From Pseudomonadota bacterium (GTDB lineage: Bacteria; Pseudomonadota; Gammaproteobacteria; Pseudomonadales; Pseudomonadaceae), in NCBI GenBank assembly GCA_023388335.1, contig JAEWGL010000221.1, positions 1 through 64,000 of the forward strand: a stretch of 64,000 bases of DNA, in the 5' to 3' direction. The notes beneath the pieces are model-generated. The model searched no databases, was not told where the DNA came from, and was given only the letters and a program-made list of their open reading frames with translations. The position numbers were made by a program, and so were the translations under genes. How positions within the stretch are numbered: the stretch's first letter is position 1; the number at the start of each line of letters is the position of its first letter. Positions 32,727 to 41,006 of the stretch are shown here, piece after piece.

Positions 32727-33715
32727 ACCGGTTCCTTGAGGTAATCGTTCAGGGCCTGGCCCAGGCGCACGAAGTCCTCGTCGCGCTCGGGCAGGCCCAG
32801 GCGCAAGGCCGCGGGCGCGCTGAACAGACGGACCAGAATGCCGCGGCGGGCGAGAAACTCATGCAGGTGCGCGGCGCGCTCACTGCGCACGTACTGGAAC
32901 AGGTCGCAGCCGCCCGCCGGGCTCAGCCCGACCTGCGCCAGCAGTGCTGCCAGGCGTTGGCTGGCGGCGGCGCAGCGCAGGGTCTGCCGCTGGTGGGCGC
33001 GCTGGTCGAGCAGGCAGGCCTGGCCCAACACCCGCGTGGGGCCGCTGATGGACCACGGACCGAGGCGTTCGGCCAACTGCTCCAGCCGTTGCGCCTGGGC
33101 GATCACGAAGCCCAGGCGTACCCCGGCCAGGCCGAAGAACTTGCCGAACGAACGCAGCACGATCAGCCCTGGCCGCTCGGCCAGCGCCGCAATGCTCTGC
33201 CCCGGCGTGTTGTCCATGAAGGCTTCGTCGACCACTAGCCAGCCATCGCGTTTGGCCAGGCGAGCGTGCCACTGCAGCAGGCGCTCGCGGGGCAGCAGAC
33301 GGCCAGTGGGGTTGTTGGGATTGACCAGCACCACGACGTCGAGACTGTCGAGGCCCTGTTCGAGCGCTTCCTCGCTCAGTTCACGCACCTCATGGCCGGC
33401 GCGCTGCCAGGCGTGGGCATGCTCGGCGTAGCACGGCGAAAGCACACCGACCACGCTGCGCCCGCGCAGCTGCGGCAAGGTCTGGATCGCGGCTTGCGAG
33501 CCGGCCACCGGAAGGATCTGGCGCACGCCATAATAGTCGCGAGCCGCCTGCTCCAGGCCATCGTCCGTTTCCGGCAGGCGCGCCCAGGCCTGCACGGGGA
33601 TTTCGGGAATCGGGTAAGGCCAGGGAGCAATACCGCTGGAGAGGTCCAGCCACTGTTCCCGGGCGATGCCGTACTGCTTTACCGCGCGCAGCAAGCGACC
33701 ACCGTGTTCAAGCAT
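32723..33715 (-). CDS. cobD: Threonine-phosphate decarboxylase
   Basis: The 330-aa PLP enzyme of the class I/II aminotransferase fold carries NPNNPTGRL and the PLP Lys in LRSFGKFFGLAGVRLG. It makes (R)-1-amino-2-propanol phosphate for the nucleotide-loop linker. It is named cobC in the P. denitrificans scheme. Its start lies 8 nt inside the end of cbiB. Confidence 0.93.
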   Translation of the reverse strand: MLEHGGRLLRAVKQYGIAREQWLDLSSGIAPWPYPIPEIPVQAWARLPETDDGLEQAARDYYGVRQILPVAGSQAAIQTLPQLRGRSVVGVLSPCYAEHAHAWQRAGHEVRELSEEALEQGLDSLDVVVLVNPNNPTGRLLPRERLLQWHARLAKRDGWLVVDEAFMDNTPGQSIAALAERPGLIVLRSFGKFFGLAGVRLGFVIAQAQRLEQLAERLGPWSISGPTRVLGQACLLDQRAHQRQTLRCAAASQRLAALLAQVGLSPAGGCDLFQYVRSERAAHLHEFLARRGILVRLFSAPAALRLGLPERDEDFVRLGQALNDYLKEPV

Positions 33716-34616
33716 GCCATTGCGCTCCCAGGCAGATCAGCAACAACCACAACCACACGCCCTTGCGCACCAACTGCCAGCCGCGCTCGATAGTGTCGGC
33801 ATCGGCCACCGGGCCATCGCCCAGGCGCGCACGCTCGTGCAACTCGCCGTGATACACCGCTGGGCCACCGAGTTCGACGCCCAGGGCACCTGCGCCGGCC
33901 GCCATCACCGGGCCGGCGTTGGGGCTGTCCCACAAGGGCGCCTGCCGGCGCCAGCAGGCCAGGGCCAGGCGGGTCTTGCCCAGCAGTGCGTAGGTCAGGG
34001 CCACCAGCCTCGCTGGAATATAGTTGAGCACGTCGTCGATACGCGCCGCCGCCCAACCGAAGCGCTCGAAACGCTCGTTGCGGTAGCCCCACATGGCGTC
34101 CAGGGTGTTGCTCAGGCGGTACAGCACCACCCCCGGCGCGCCGGCGACGATAAACCAGAACAGCGCGGCGAACACCGCGTCACTGCCGTTTTCCAGCACC
34201 GATTCGGTGGCCGCCCGGGCGACGGCAGGCTCGTCCAGCTCGCGGGTTTCCCGGCTGACCAGAAAGCCCACGCGCCGCCGCGCCTCTTCCAGGTCGCCGC
34301 GGCGCAGGGCTTCGGCCACCGGCAGCACGTGTTCGCCGAGGCTGCGCATGCCCAAGGCGCAGTACAGCGCGAGGATTTCCACCAGCCAGCCGACATAGGG
34401 CAGCCATGACAGGATCAGCGCGACCAGCGTCAGCGGCACCACGGCCAGGAACCAGGCGCTCACGCCATGGCTACGCCAGCCGCGCCCGCCGGCGTTCAGG
34501 CGCTGCTCCAGACGCGAGGCCAGTCGCCCGAACGCCACCAGCGGATGCCGCCGTTGCGGCTCCCCCAGCAGCGCATCCAAGGCCACCCCGGCCACGGTCA
34601 GCAAGGCCACGCTCAT
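33708..34616 (-). CDS. cbiB: Adenosylcobinamide-phosphate synthase
   Basis: The 302-aa membrane protein starts MSVALLTVAGVALDALLGEP and has the family motif DALLGEPQRRHPLVAFG near the N-terminus. It attaches the aminopropanol (phosphate) made by the neighbouring cobD product to cobyric acid. I chose the ATG at 34616, which overlaps the bluB stop by 4 nt. It is named cobD in the P. denitrificans scheme. Confidence 0.93.
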   Translation of the reverse strand: MSVALLTVAGVALDALLGEPQRRHPLVAFGRLASRLEQRLNAGGRGWRSHGVSAWFLAVVPLTLVALILSWLPYVGWLVEILALYCALGMRSLGEHVLPVAEALRRGDLEEARRRVGFLVSRETRELDEPAVARAATESVLENGSDAVFAALFWFIVAGAPGVVLYRLSNTLDAMWGYRNERFERFGWAAARIDDVLNYIPARLVALTYALLGKTRLALACWRRQAPLWDSPNAGPVMAAGAGALGVELGGPAVYHGELHERARLGDGPVADADTIERGWQLVRKGVWLWLLLICLGAQWHA

Positions 34617-35263
34617 TGCCCCTTCCCCCATTGGTTCTCGAACAGCATTTCACTCAACGGACGCGCCTCGGCCCAACCGTCCAGCACCAGCATCGGCGCC
34701 GGGTAGAACGCCTCGACCGGGCCCAGGCACAGCACCGCCAGCGGCTTGGCACCGGGCGGCATGCCCAGCAGATCGGCCAGGGCCTGAGGCTCGAACAACG
34801 ACACCCAGCCCATGCCCAGGCCTTCGGCACGGGCTGCCAGCCACAGGTTCTGGATCGCGCACGACAACGAGGCCAGGTCCATTTCCGGCAAGGTGCGGCG
34901 GCCGAAGACGTAAGCCTCGCGCTGGTCCATCAAGGCCGCTACCAGCACCTCGGCGCAGTCGCCGATGCCTTCGACCTTGAGCTGCATGAATTCGTTGGAG
35001 CGCTCGCCCAGTGCCTCGGCGGTGCGCACCCGCTCCTCCTCCACCAGGCCCTGGATGCGAGTGCGCAGGCCGCGGTCACTGATGCGGATGAAGCGCCAGG
35101 GCTGCATCAGGCCGACGCTGGGCGCCTGGTGCGCGGCCGCCAACAGGCGGGCGAGCAGCTGCGGGGCCACCTCGCCGCCAGTGAAGTGACGCATGTCGCG
35201 GCGCTCACCGATGGCGCGGTAGACCGCTGCGCGCTCGGCATCGCTGAAAGCAAGCTCACTCAT
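34613..35263 (-). CDS. bluB: 5,6-dimethylbenzimidazole synthase
   Basis: The 216-aa flavoprotein of the nitroreductase fold has ERRDMRHFTGG, HQAPSVGLMQPWRFI and LGMGWVSLF, all typical of BluB. It cleaves reduced FMN with oxygen to yield the lower ligand dimethylbenzimidazole. Its presence shows the operon can make the complete lower ligand aerobically. I chose the ATG at 35263, which overlaps the cobB stop by 4 nt. Confidence 0.95.
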   Translation of the reverse strand: MSELAFSDAERAAVYRAIGERRDMRHFTGGEVAPQLLARLLAAAHQAPSVGLMQPWRFIRISDRGLRTRIQGLVEEERVRTAEALGERSNEFMQLKVEGIGDCAEVLVAALMDQREAYVFGRRTLPEMDLASLSCAIQNLWLAARAEGLGMGWVSLFEPQALADLLGMPPGAKPLAVLCLGPVEAFYPAPMLVLDGWAEARPLSEMLFENQWGKGQ

Positions 35264-36555
35264 GGTCGCAACAGCGCCGCCGCCGCGTCGGGGTTGGAGG
35301 GAAAATAGAAGTGCACATAGGATGCCGTCAGCCGACCGCAGCGGTATACCGCTTCGGCGCCGCGCCCGCCATTGGGGCTCAGGCCACGGGCAATCGGTTG
35401 CAGCGCCGTAGTGGTCAGCGAATGGTGATAGGTATGCCCGCGCAGGTTGCCTTCGGGCAGTGCCACGTCTTGCAGGGCCAGGGCGGCCAGGCGTTTTTGC
35501 ATCACCGCCTCGCCTGGCAGCAGGCCGAGCAGCTCGGCGCGCACGCCGGCCACATCGGTCAGCGCATCGAGCAGGTAGAGCATGCCACCGCATTCGGCGA
35601 GCACCGGCCGGCCCTGCGCGTGATGGGCGCGGATGGCTTGCCGCATCGGCACATTGGCGGCCAATGCCAGATGATGCAGCTCCGGATAACCGCCGGGCAG
35701 GTACAGGCTGTCGACCGCGGGCAGGTGCTGGTCATGCAACGGCGAGAAGAATGTCAGTTCTGCGCCCATTTCCCGCAGCAGGTCGAGGTTGGCCCCGTAG
35801 GCAAAGGCAAAGGCTTCATCGCGTGCCACGCCGATGCGCACGCCAGCGAGCAACGCCGCGTGGCGCACGGCATCCGGCTGGGCGAAGGCCACCGGCGGTG
35901 GCAAGGCGGCATCACAGCTAGCGCCCAGGGCCGCGGCAGCGGCATCCAGGCGCATGTCCAGGTCATTGAGTTCACTGGCCTGCACCAGGCCCAAGTGCCG
36001 ACTGGGCAGCTCGATGCCGCTTTCCCGTGACAGCCCGCCGTACCAGCGCAGGCCTTCGGTCAGGCTGCCTTCGAGCAACTGAGCGTGACGCAGGGTGCCG
36101 ACCCGGTTGGCCAGCACCCCGGCGAACGGCAGGTCCGGCTGGTAGCGCGCCAGGCCCAGGGCCAAGGCGCCAAAGGTCTGGGCCATGGCGGTGCCGTCGA
36201 TTACCGCCAGTACCGGCACGCCGAAATGACGGGCCAGGTCAGCGCTCGAGGGGGTGCCATCGAACAGGCCCATGACCCCTTCGATGAGGATCAGGTCGGC
36301 ATCCCCGGCCGCTTCCCAGAGCAGACGGCGGCTCTCCTGCTCACCGATCATCCACATGTCCAACTGGTAGACCGGTGCGCCACTGGCACGTTCGAGGATC
36401 ATCGGGTCGAGAAAATCAGGCCCACACTTGAACACCCGGACCTTGCGGCCCAGGTTACGGTGCAGGCGCGCCAGGGCGGCGGTGACCGTGGTCTTGCCCT
36501 GGCCGGAAGCCGGTGCTGCGATCAGCACCGCCGGACAATGCCGGGGTTGGCTCAT
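35260..36555 (-). CDS. cobB: Cobyrinate a,c-diamide synthase
   Basis: The 431-aa glutamine-dependent amidase has an N-terminal ATPase domain (IAAPASGQGKTTVTAAL) and a C-terminal amidotransferase domain with the nucleophile Cys in LAECGGMLYL. It amidates the a and c side chains of cobyrinic acid. It overlaps cobO by 4 nt. The CobNST chelatase, which would act next in the aerobic pathway, is not in this window. Confidence 0.95.
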   Translation of the reverse strand: MSQPRHCPAVLIAAPASGQGKTTVTAALARLHRNLGRKVRVFKCGPDFLDPMILERASGAPVYQLDMWMIGEQESRRLLWEAAGDADLILIEGVMGLFDGTPSSADLARHFGVPVLAVIDGTAMAQTFGALALGLARYQPDLPFAGVLANRVGTLRHAQLLEGSLTEGLRWYGGLSRESGIELPSRHLGLVQASELNDLDMRLDAAAAALGASCDAALPPPVAFAQPDAVRHAALLAGVRIGVARDEAFAFAYGANLDLLREMGAELTFFSPLHDQHLPAVDSLYLPGGYPELHHLALAANVPMRQAIRAHHAQGRPVLAECGGMLYLLDALTDVAGVRAELLGLLPGEAVMQKRLAALALQDVALPEGNLRGHTYHHSLTTTALQPIARGLSPNGGRGAEAVYRCGRLTASYVHFYFPSNPDAAAALLRP

Positions 36556-37163
36556 AGCTCGACGCCTTTCTGCGCACGGATGCCCGCCTGGAAGGCGTGC
36601 TTGACCACGCCCATTTCGGTGACGGTGTCGGCCAGGTCGTTCATTTCAGGCTTGGCGCCGCGGCCGGTGACGATCAAATGCTGCATGGGCGGGCGCGCCT
36701 GCAGGTCGGCGAGCACCTGGTCGAGGTCGAGGTAGCCATGCTTGAGGGCGATGTTCAGCTCATCGAGCACGACGAACTGGATGGATGGGTCTTGCAGCAT
36801 CTGCCGCGACACGGCCCAGGCCGCTTCGGCGGCGGCGATGTCGCGCTGGCGGTCCTGGGTCTCCCAGGTGAAGCCCTCGCCCATCACGTGGTAGCGCACC
36901 TGCTCGGGGAAGCGCCGGAAGAACAGCTCTTCGCCGGTGCTGTTGCGGCCCTTGATGAACTGCACCACGCCGCACTGCATGCCATGGCCCATGGCCCGGG
37001 CGAGCATGCCGAAGGCCGAGCTGCTCTTACCTTTGCCGTTGCCGGTGAGCACCAGCAGCAGGCCGCATTCGTTGGGGGCGTTGGCGATACGCTCGTCGAT
37101 TATCGCCTTCTTGCGCTGCATGCGCGCCAGGTGGCGTTCATCACGCTCGGTGGATTCGCTCAT
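36552..37163 (-). CDS. cobO: Cob(I)yrinic acid a,c-diamide adenosyltransferase
   Basis: The 203-aa BtuR/CobO/CobA-type enzyme has the ATP-binding motif TGNGKGKSSSAFG, FIKGRNSTGEE and the VLDELN strand. It adds the adenosyl group to the cobalt. I chose the ATG at 37163 (MSESTERDERHL), with GGAG 7 nt upstream. It is the first biosynthetic gene after the cobalamin riboswitch, but a 47-aa leader ORF ends 23 nt inside it, so its translation may be coupled to that ORF. Confidence 0.95.
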   Translation of the reverse strand: MSESTERDERHLARMQRKKAIIDERIANAPNECGLLLVLTGNGKGKSSSAFGMLARAMGHGMQCGVVQFIKGRNSTGEELFFRRFPEQVRYHVMGEGFTWETQDRQRDIAAAEAAWAVSRQMLQDPSIQFVVLDELNIALKHGYLDLDQVLADLQARPPMQHLIVTGRGAKPEMNDLADTVTEMGVVKHAFQAGIRAQKGVEL

Positions 37164-37284
37164 CGAAGTTCTCCGCAGACTGTCGGGCACCGGCAGTGCG
37201 GGGTGCACTAGGCGATGACAGATGAATAGGCAGGCACACGGAGAACGCGCAGGGCTGCGGCAAGCGCCACAGTGCTCCGCGCAT
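37141..37284 (-). CDS. 47-aa leader ORF between cobalamin riboswitch and cobO
   Basis: The frame begins MRGALWRLPQPCAFSVCLPI and ends ENFDERIHRA, overlapping cobO by 23 nt. Its GGAGG sits in the loop of the hairpin that directly follows the riboswitch core, and its ATG is in the 3' arm of that hairpin. The spacing from GGAGG to ATG is short (3-4 nt), which weakens it. No protein family is recognised. The ORF may exist to couple riboswitch control to cobO translation rather than to make a useful protein. Confidence 0.45.
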   Translation of the reverse strand: MRGALWRLPQPCAFSVCLPIHLSSPSAPRTAGARQSAENFDERIHRA

Positions 37285-37520
37285 CACCCTCCGTGATGCC
37301 GTTGGCTGTAACAGGCCGGTCTCCGGGCTTGCGAGCAGGCGCTGGGCCTGGTGCCACGCGCCTTCCCGGGTGCGGACACCCAGTGGCCTTGCGCGGCCTT
37401 GACTCACTTACCGTTGCGGGGGCAGCGCCGGACTCGCGCATTGACTGCGCCCACCGGCTTCCCAGTTTCACTCTGCCGGGGACTGGCCCGCAGAGCACCT
37501 GAAACACGCCGCGAAGGTTA
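37281..37520 (-). promoter_or_regulatory. Cobalamin riboswitch of the cob operon
   Basis: The minus-strand RNA shows the conserved blocks of the class: TTCAGGTGCTC, GGGAAGCCGGTG, the CCCCCGCAACGGTAA segment, GCCACTGGG, CCGGGAAGG and the B12 box around GGAGACCGGCCTG. Hairpin P13 (37281-37299, GCATCAC-GGAGG-GTGATGC) follows at once and carries a Shine-Dalgarno in its loop. Loop L5 (UCCG, 37373-37376) has UCC complementary to GGA of L13, so the known L5-L13 kissing contact would hide the ribosome binding site when cobalamin is bound. It heads the ten-gene cob operon. Confidence 0.93.
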
Positions 37521-37685
37521 GAGGGTTGCACCCGGAGCGTCAATCGAACATGGGCCGATATGCCCCTTGGGCGTGGCCATTCCCGCCGCATGGCCGAATG
37601 CCTCTGCTGCACTGACCCTGGCGAACTGAACCTAGCGCACGGCGGATTGCTCTCAACTCAAACAGCCCCTTGCGAGGATCTGAAG

Positions 37686-39002
37686 ATGGACAGGATGCGC
37701 GCTGCTATCGTAATGGCCCTGGCCACCCTGCTGGGCGGCTGTGGCGAGACCGCACGGTTTCAGGTCGATGACGGTACTGGCCCGTCGCCGCGCCTGCCCG
37801 AGCCGAACAAGACGATGATCCCTACCGTCAACATCGCCCCGGCGGTGGGCTGGCCGCAAGGTGCCACGCCCAAGGCGGCCTCGGGCACCCAGGTGACCGC
37901 CTTCGCCGACAAGCTCGACCACCCGCGCTGGCTCTACGTGCTGCCCAATGGCGACGTGCTGGTAGCCGAGACCAACGCCCCGCCCCGCCCCGACGACAAC
38001 AAGGGCTTGCGTGGCTGGGCCATGGACAAGGTGATGAAACGCGCGGGCGCGGGCGTGCCCAGCGCCAACCGCATTACCTTGCTGCGCGATGCCGACCAGG
38101 ACGGTGTCGCCGAGGTGCGCACCACCTTTATCGAAGGGCTCAATTCGCCGTTCGGCATGACCTTGGTCGGCAAGGATTTCTATGTCGCCGACACTGACCG
38201 CCTGTTGCGTTTCCACTACGAAACCGGCGTGCTGCAGATCCAGAATAGCGGGACCAAGGTGGTCGACCTTCCTGGCGGCACCCTGAACCACCACTGGACC
38301 AAGAACGTGATTGCCAGTCGCGATGGCAAGAAGCTCTATGTCACTGTCGGTTCCAACAGCAACGCCGGCGAGAACGGCCTGGATCAGGAACAAGGACGCG
38401 CCGCGATCTGGGAAGTCGACCCCGCCACCGGCCAGCACCGCATCTTCGCCTCAGGCCTGCGCAACCCCAACGGCCTGGACTGGGAACCGCGCAGCGGCGC
38501 GCTGTGGACGGCGGTGAATGAGCGCGACGAAATTGGCAGCGATCTGGTGCCTGACTACATCACCTCGGTCAAGGAAGGCGGTTTCTACGGCTGGCCCTAT
38601 AGCTACTACGGCCAGCACGTCGACGAGCGCGTCAAACCGCAGGACCCGGAGCGGGTGGCCAAGGCTATCGTTCCCGACTATGCCGTCGGCCCCCATACCG
38701 CCTCCCTCGGCCTGGCGTTCGCCCAGGGCAGCGCCCTGCCGCCACCCTTCGTGCAAGGCGTGTTCATCGGCCAGCACGGCTCCTGGAACCGCAACCCGCA
38801 CAGTGGCTACAAGGTCATCTTCGTGCCCTTCTCCAGCCAGGGCAAACCCGCTGGCAAGCCGATCGACCTGCTCACTGGCTTTGTTAACGACAAGGGCAAG
38901 GCCATGGGCCGGCCGGTGGGCGTGATCAACGACCAGCGCGGCGGCGTGCTGGTGGCCGATGATGTAGGGAATGTGATCTGGCGGGTGAGCAAGGCGCGGT
39001 GA
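37686..39002 (+). CDS. PQQ-dependent sugar (sorbosone) dehydrogenase-like lipoprotein
   Basis: The 438-aa protein has a lipoprotein signal (MDRMRAAIVMALATLLGGC) and then a six-bladed beta-propeller of the glucose/sorbosone dehydrogenase family. Motifs include FADKLDHPRWLYVLPNGDVLVAET, LNHHWTKNV, FASGLRNPNGLDW and GQHGSWNR. The likely role is periplasmic oxidation of an aldose or related sugar with PQQ; the substrate is unknown. I chose the ATG at 37686, with AGGA 7 nt upstream, over longer frames that run into the riboswitch side. It is divergent from the cob operon and followed by a repeat cluster. Confidence 0.88.
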   Translation: MDRMRAAIVMALATLLGGCGETARFQVDDGTGPSPRLPEPNKTMIPTVNIAPAVGWPQGATPKAASGTQVTAFADKLDHPRWLYVLPNGDVLVAETNAPPRPDDNKGLRGWAMDKVMKRAGAGVPSANRITLLRDADQDGVAEVRTTFIEGLNSPFGMTLVGKDFYVADTDRLLRFHYETGVLQIQNSGTKVVDLPGGTLNHHWTKNVIASRDGKKLYVTVGSNSNAGENGLDQEQGRAAIWEVDPATGQHRIFASGLRNPNGLDWEPRSGALWTAVNERDEIGSDLVPDYITSVKEGGFYGWPYSYYGQHVDERVKPQDPERVAKAIVPDYAVGPHTASLGLAFAQGSALPPPFVQGVFIGQHGSWNRNPHSGYKVIFVPFSSQGKPAGKPIDLLTGFVNDKGKAMGRPVGVINDQRGGVLVADDVGNVIWRVSKAR

Positions 39003-39054
39003 GGGGGCGTTATCAGCGGCCAATTTTCGGTGCGTAGATGCCGATGGTGTCAGG

Positions 39055-39530
39055 ACCAGTCTTTTCGCGGGCAAGCCCGCTCATAGAACAAACGCTAACT
39101 CATTGATTTAGCTAAACCTGTGGGAGCGCGCCTTGTACCGGGACGCCGGACCGCGCGATCGGGCGCGCAGCGGCCGCAACCCTGCAACCGCGCTGCATCA
39201 GACAGATCGAGATGGCTGGCTTTACGGCCGCTTCGCAGCCGATCGCGGCACAAGGCGCGCTCCCACAGGTTGGCTCCGCGCTTGCAGACTTTGTTCTCTG
39301 CGCGACAGCACAGCCCAGCGGGCTGAGTGGACTCTCATAGAACAAACGCTAACTCATTGATTTAGCTGAACCTGTGGGAGCGGGTTTACCCGCGAACAAG
39401 GGCGAAGCCCTTGCCATACACAGATGATGTCGGGGCTGACCTTTCGCGGGCAAGCCCGCGCCCACAAGTTCGGCGGCGGCCGTCAATGCTCTTTTGCATC
39501 TGGAGTGCAGGGCGGCCAACCCTGCTCTCC
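39055..39530. repeat. Cluster of palindromic intergenic repeats (REP/MITE-like)
   Basis: The 567-bp gap has no gene. It contains the palindrome GCGGGCAAGCCCGC at about 39068 and a variant at about 39447, and an element bounded by perfect 20-bp inverted repeats (listed separately). A direct repeat of about 47 bp beginning CTCATAGAACAAACGC occurs at 39080-39127 and 39334-39381. One arm of the inverted repeat found upstream of nirB lies at about 39270-39325. GTGGGAGCGGG/CCCGCG pairs at 39373-39470 form further stem-loops. Confidence 0.8.
39117..39269. repeat. 153-bp element with perfect 20-bp terminal inverted repeats
   Basis: The arms CCTGTGGGAGCGCGCCTTGT (39117-39136) and its exact reverse complement (39250-39269) enclose 113 bp that include GCGGCCGCAA and a matching ACGGCCGC, so the interior also pairs in part. 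There is no transposase. It is flanked by the 47-bp direct repeats, one copy on each side. Confidence 0.75.
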
Positions 39531-39569
39531 CGATCATCAGAAGAGCGTGTGCGCGGGGTTGGCTGCCCC

Positions 39570-40106
39570 TCAGGGATTAACCGCCAGGTGCGATGGCGCA
39601 ATGATGCGCTTGGCCTGCAGATACGCCTTGTGCCAGTAGCTGTTGGACAGGTAATCCAGCCGCACTGTCCCGCCCGTGGAGGGCGCATGCACGAAGCGGC
39701 CTTCCCCTACATAGATGCCAGCATGACTGACCTGTGATCCGCCATTGGTGGCGAAGAACACCAGGTCGCCCGACTGCAAGGCGTTGATCTCGATGCTGGG
39801 GGCGCGGATATCGATCATCTCGCGGGTCGAACGCGGCAGGTTGATGCCAGCGGCATCGCCGTACACGTACTTGATCAACCCGCTGCAATCGAAGCCTGAA
39901 TCCGGCGTGTTGCCACCCCATCGGTAGGGTGTGCCAACCAGGCCGATGGCCCTGAACAACACGTCTTCGGCGACCGGCGAGAACGAGGGTGGCCCGGACT
40001 TGACCATCGGTTTGGCCGCCGGCGACGGTGGCGTCGGGGCGTGGCTGGAACAGGCACCGAGCAGTGCCAGCAGAGAAAGAAATGCGAAGCGCGCCATCAT
40101 CGCCAT
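39570..40106 (-). CDS. NlpC/P60 (C40) lipoprotein endopeptidase
   Basis: The 178-aa protein has a lipobox (LLALLGAC) after a short signal and a C-terminal NlpC/P60 domain. The catalytic Cys is in GFDCSGLIKYVYG and the His in QVSHAGIYVGEGRFVHAP. It should be anchored to a membrane facing the periplasm and cut peptidoglycan stem peptides (gamma-D-Glu to diamino acid). A paralogue of similar layout lies 133 bp upstream on the same strand. AGGA lies about 10 nt before the ATG at 40106; ATGs at 40100 and 40097 are alternatives. Confidence 0.92.
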   Translation of the reverse strand: MAMMARFAFLSLLALLGACSSHAPTPPSPAAKPMVKSGPPSFSPVAEDVLFRAIGLVGTPYRWGGNTPDSGFDCSGLIKYVYGDAAGINLPRSTREMIDIRAPSIEINALQSGDLVFFATNGGSQVSHAGIYVGEGRFVHAPSTGGTVRLDYLSNSYWHKAYLQAKRIIAPSHLAVNP

Positions 40107-40239
40107 GGTCAGAAACTTCCTGTCTGAAACCGATCGACCGTAGTCGAAAAGAGTTGAGGATTTAGATTAGACGCTTTCTGTAAATACGCACGGCGGCGAG
40201 CTTTTCAGCTACGCCGCCGTGGGGAAACGCGACCTGCGA

Positions 40240-40878
40240 TCAGTTGCGTGCGATGTGGGTCGGCGCCATGGCCAGGGCTCGCTTGGCCTCGATGAAGGTC
40301 TTGCTCCAGTAACGGTCACCGAGGTTGTCGATGCGTACGCCGCCGCTGCGGCGGCTGCTGGAGTGGATGAACTGGTTATCACCCAGGTAGATGCCGGCGT
40401 GGCTGACGCGGCCACGGCCGTTGGTGCTGAAGAACAAGAGGTCGCCTGGCTTGAGCTTGTTGCGCGCTACCTGGGGCGCATCGACCTTGATCATCTCGCG
40501 GGTCGAGCGCGGCAGCTTCACGCCGGCCTCTTCACGGAACAGGTAACCGATGAATCCACTGCAATCGAAGCCAGACTTTTCCGAGGTACCACCGAAGCGA
40601 TAACGGGTGCCGATCAACGACATGCCACGCTCCAGGATGCTGTCCGCCAGGACCGGCAGGGCGTAGGGCTTGCTGTCCTTGGAGAACACGTCGACGTCGT
40701 CCTCCATGGCGAGTTCTTCTTCGGTAAAGACCGACGAGGCCGATGGCTTGGCCTTGACTGCGCTCTGGACGGCGACCGGTTGCGGCGCCTGGGGCTGGGA
40801 CACCGGGCCGTGGGTCGAGCAGCCAAACAAGAGGGTCACGAGTGCGAGGGGCACGAGGGGTGCGAAGCGCTTGAGCAT
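40240..40878 (-). CDS. NlpC/P60 (C40) lipoprotein endopeptidase, second copy
   Basis: The 212-aa protein has a lipoprotein signal (MLKRFAPLVPLALVTLLFGC), a linker of about 60 residues rich in Pro/Ala/Val and acidic residues, and an NlpC/P60 domain with Cys in GFDCSGFIGYLF and His in RVSHAGIYLGDNQFIHSS. It likely hydrolyses peptidoglycan cross-bridges in the periplasm. It is the longer of two tandem paralogues. I chose the ATG at 40878; a GTG two codons upstream is also possible. Confidence 0.92.
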   Translation of the reverse strand: MLKRFAPLVPLALVTLLFGCSTHGPVSQPQAPQPVAVQSAVKAKPSASSVFTEEELAMEDDVDVFSKDSKPYALPVLADSILERGMSLIGTRYRFGGTSEKSGFDCSGFIGYLFREEAGVKLPRSTREMIKVDAPQVARNKLKPGDLLFFSTNGRGRVSHAGIYLGDNQFIHSSSRRSGGVRIDNLGDRYWSKTFIEAKRALAMAPTHIARN

Positions 40879-41006
40879 GGGCACGACCGTGTCTGAAAAT
40901 ACTGTAGGAGGGCGCGACTATGCCTACTATCGAATCGATTTGCAAATTTAATCGAAAAAGATGTGACTTTTGCGTTTCGAGGCTCTGGGCCAGCCTTTTC
41001 AGGGCT

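Noticed and set aside
34616..35593. Longer bluB start at 35593
   Set aside because: The extra 110 residues are the reverse side of cobB in another frame; the ATG at 35263 overlaps the cobB stop in the ATGA style of the whole operon.
39003..39569. CRISPR array
   Set aside because: The repeats are palindromic and of mixed types with unequal spacing, and there are no cas genes.
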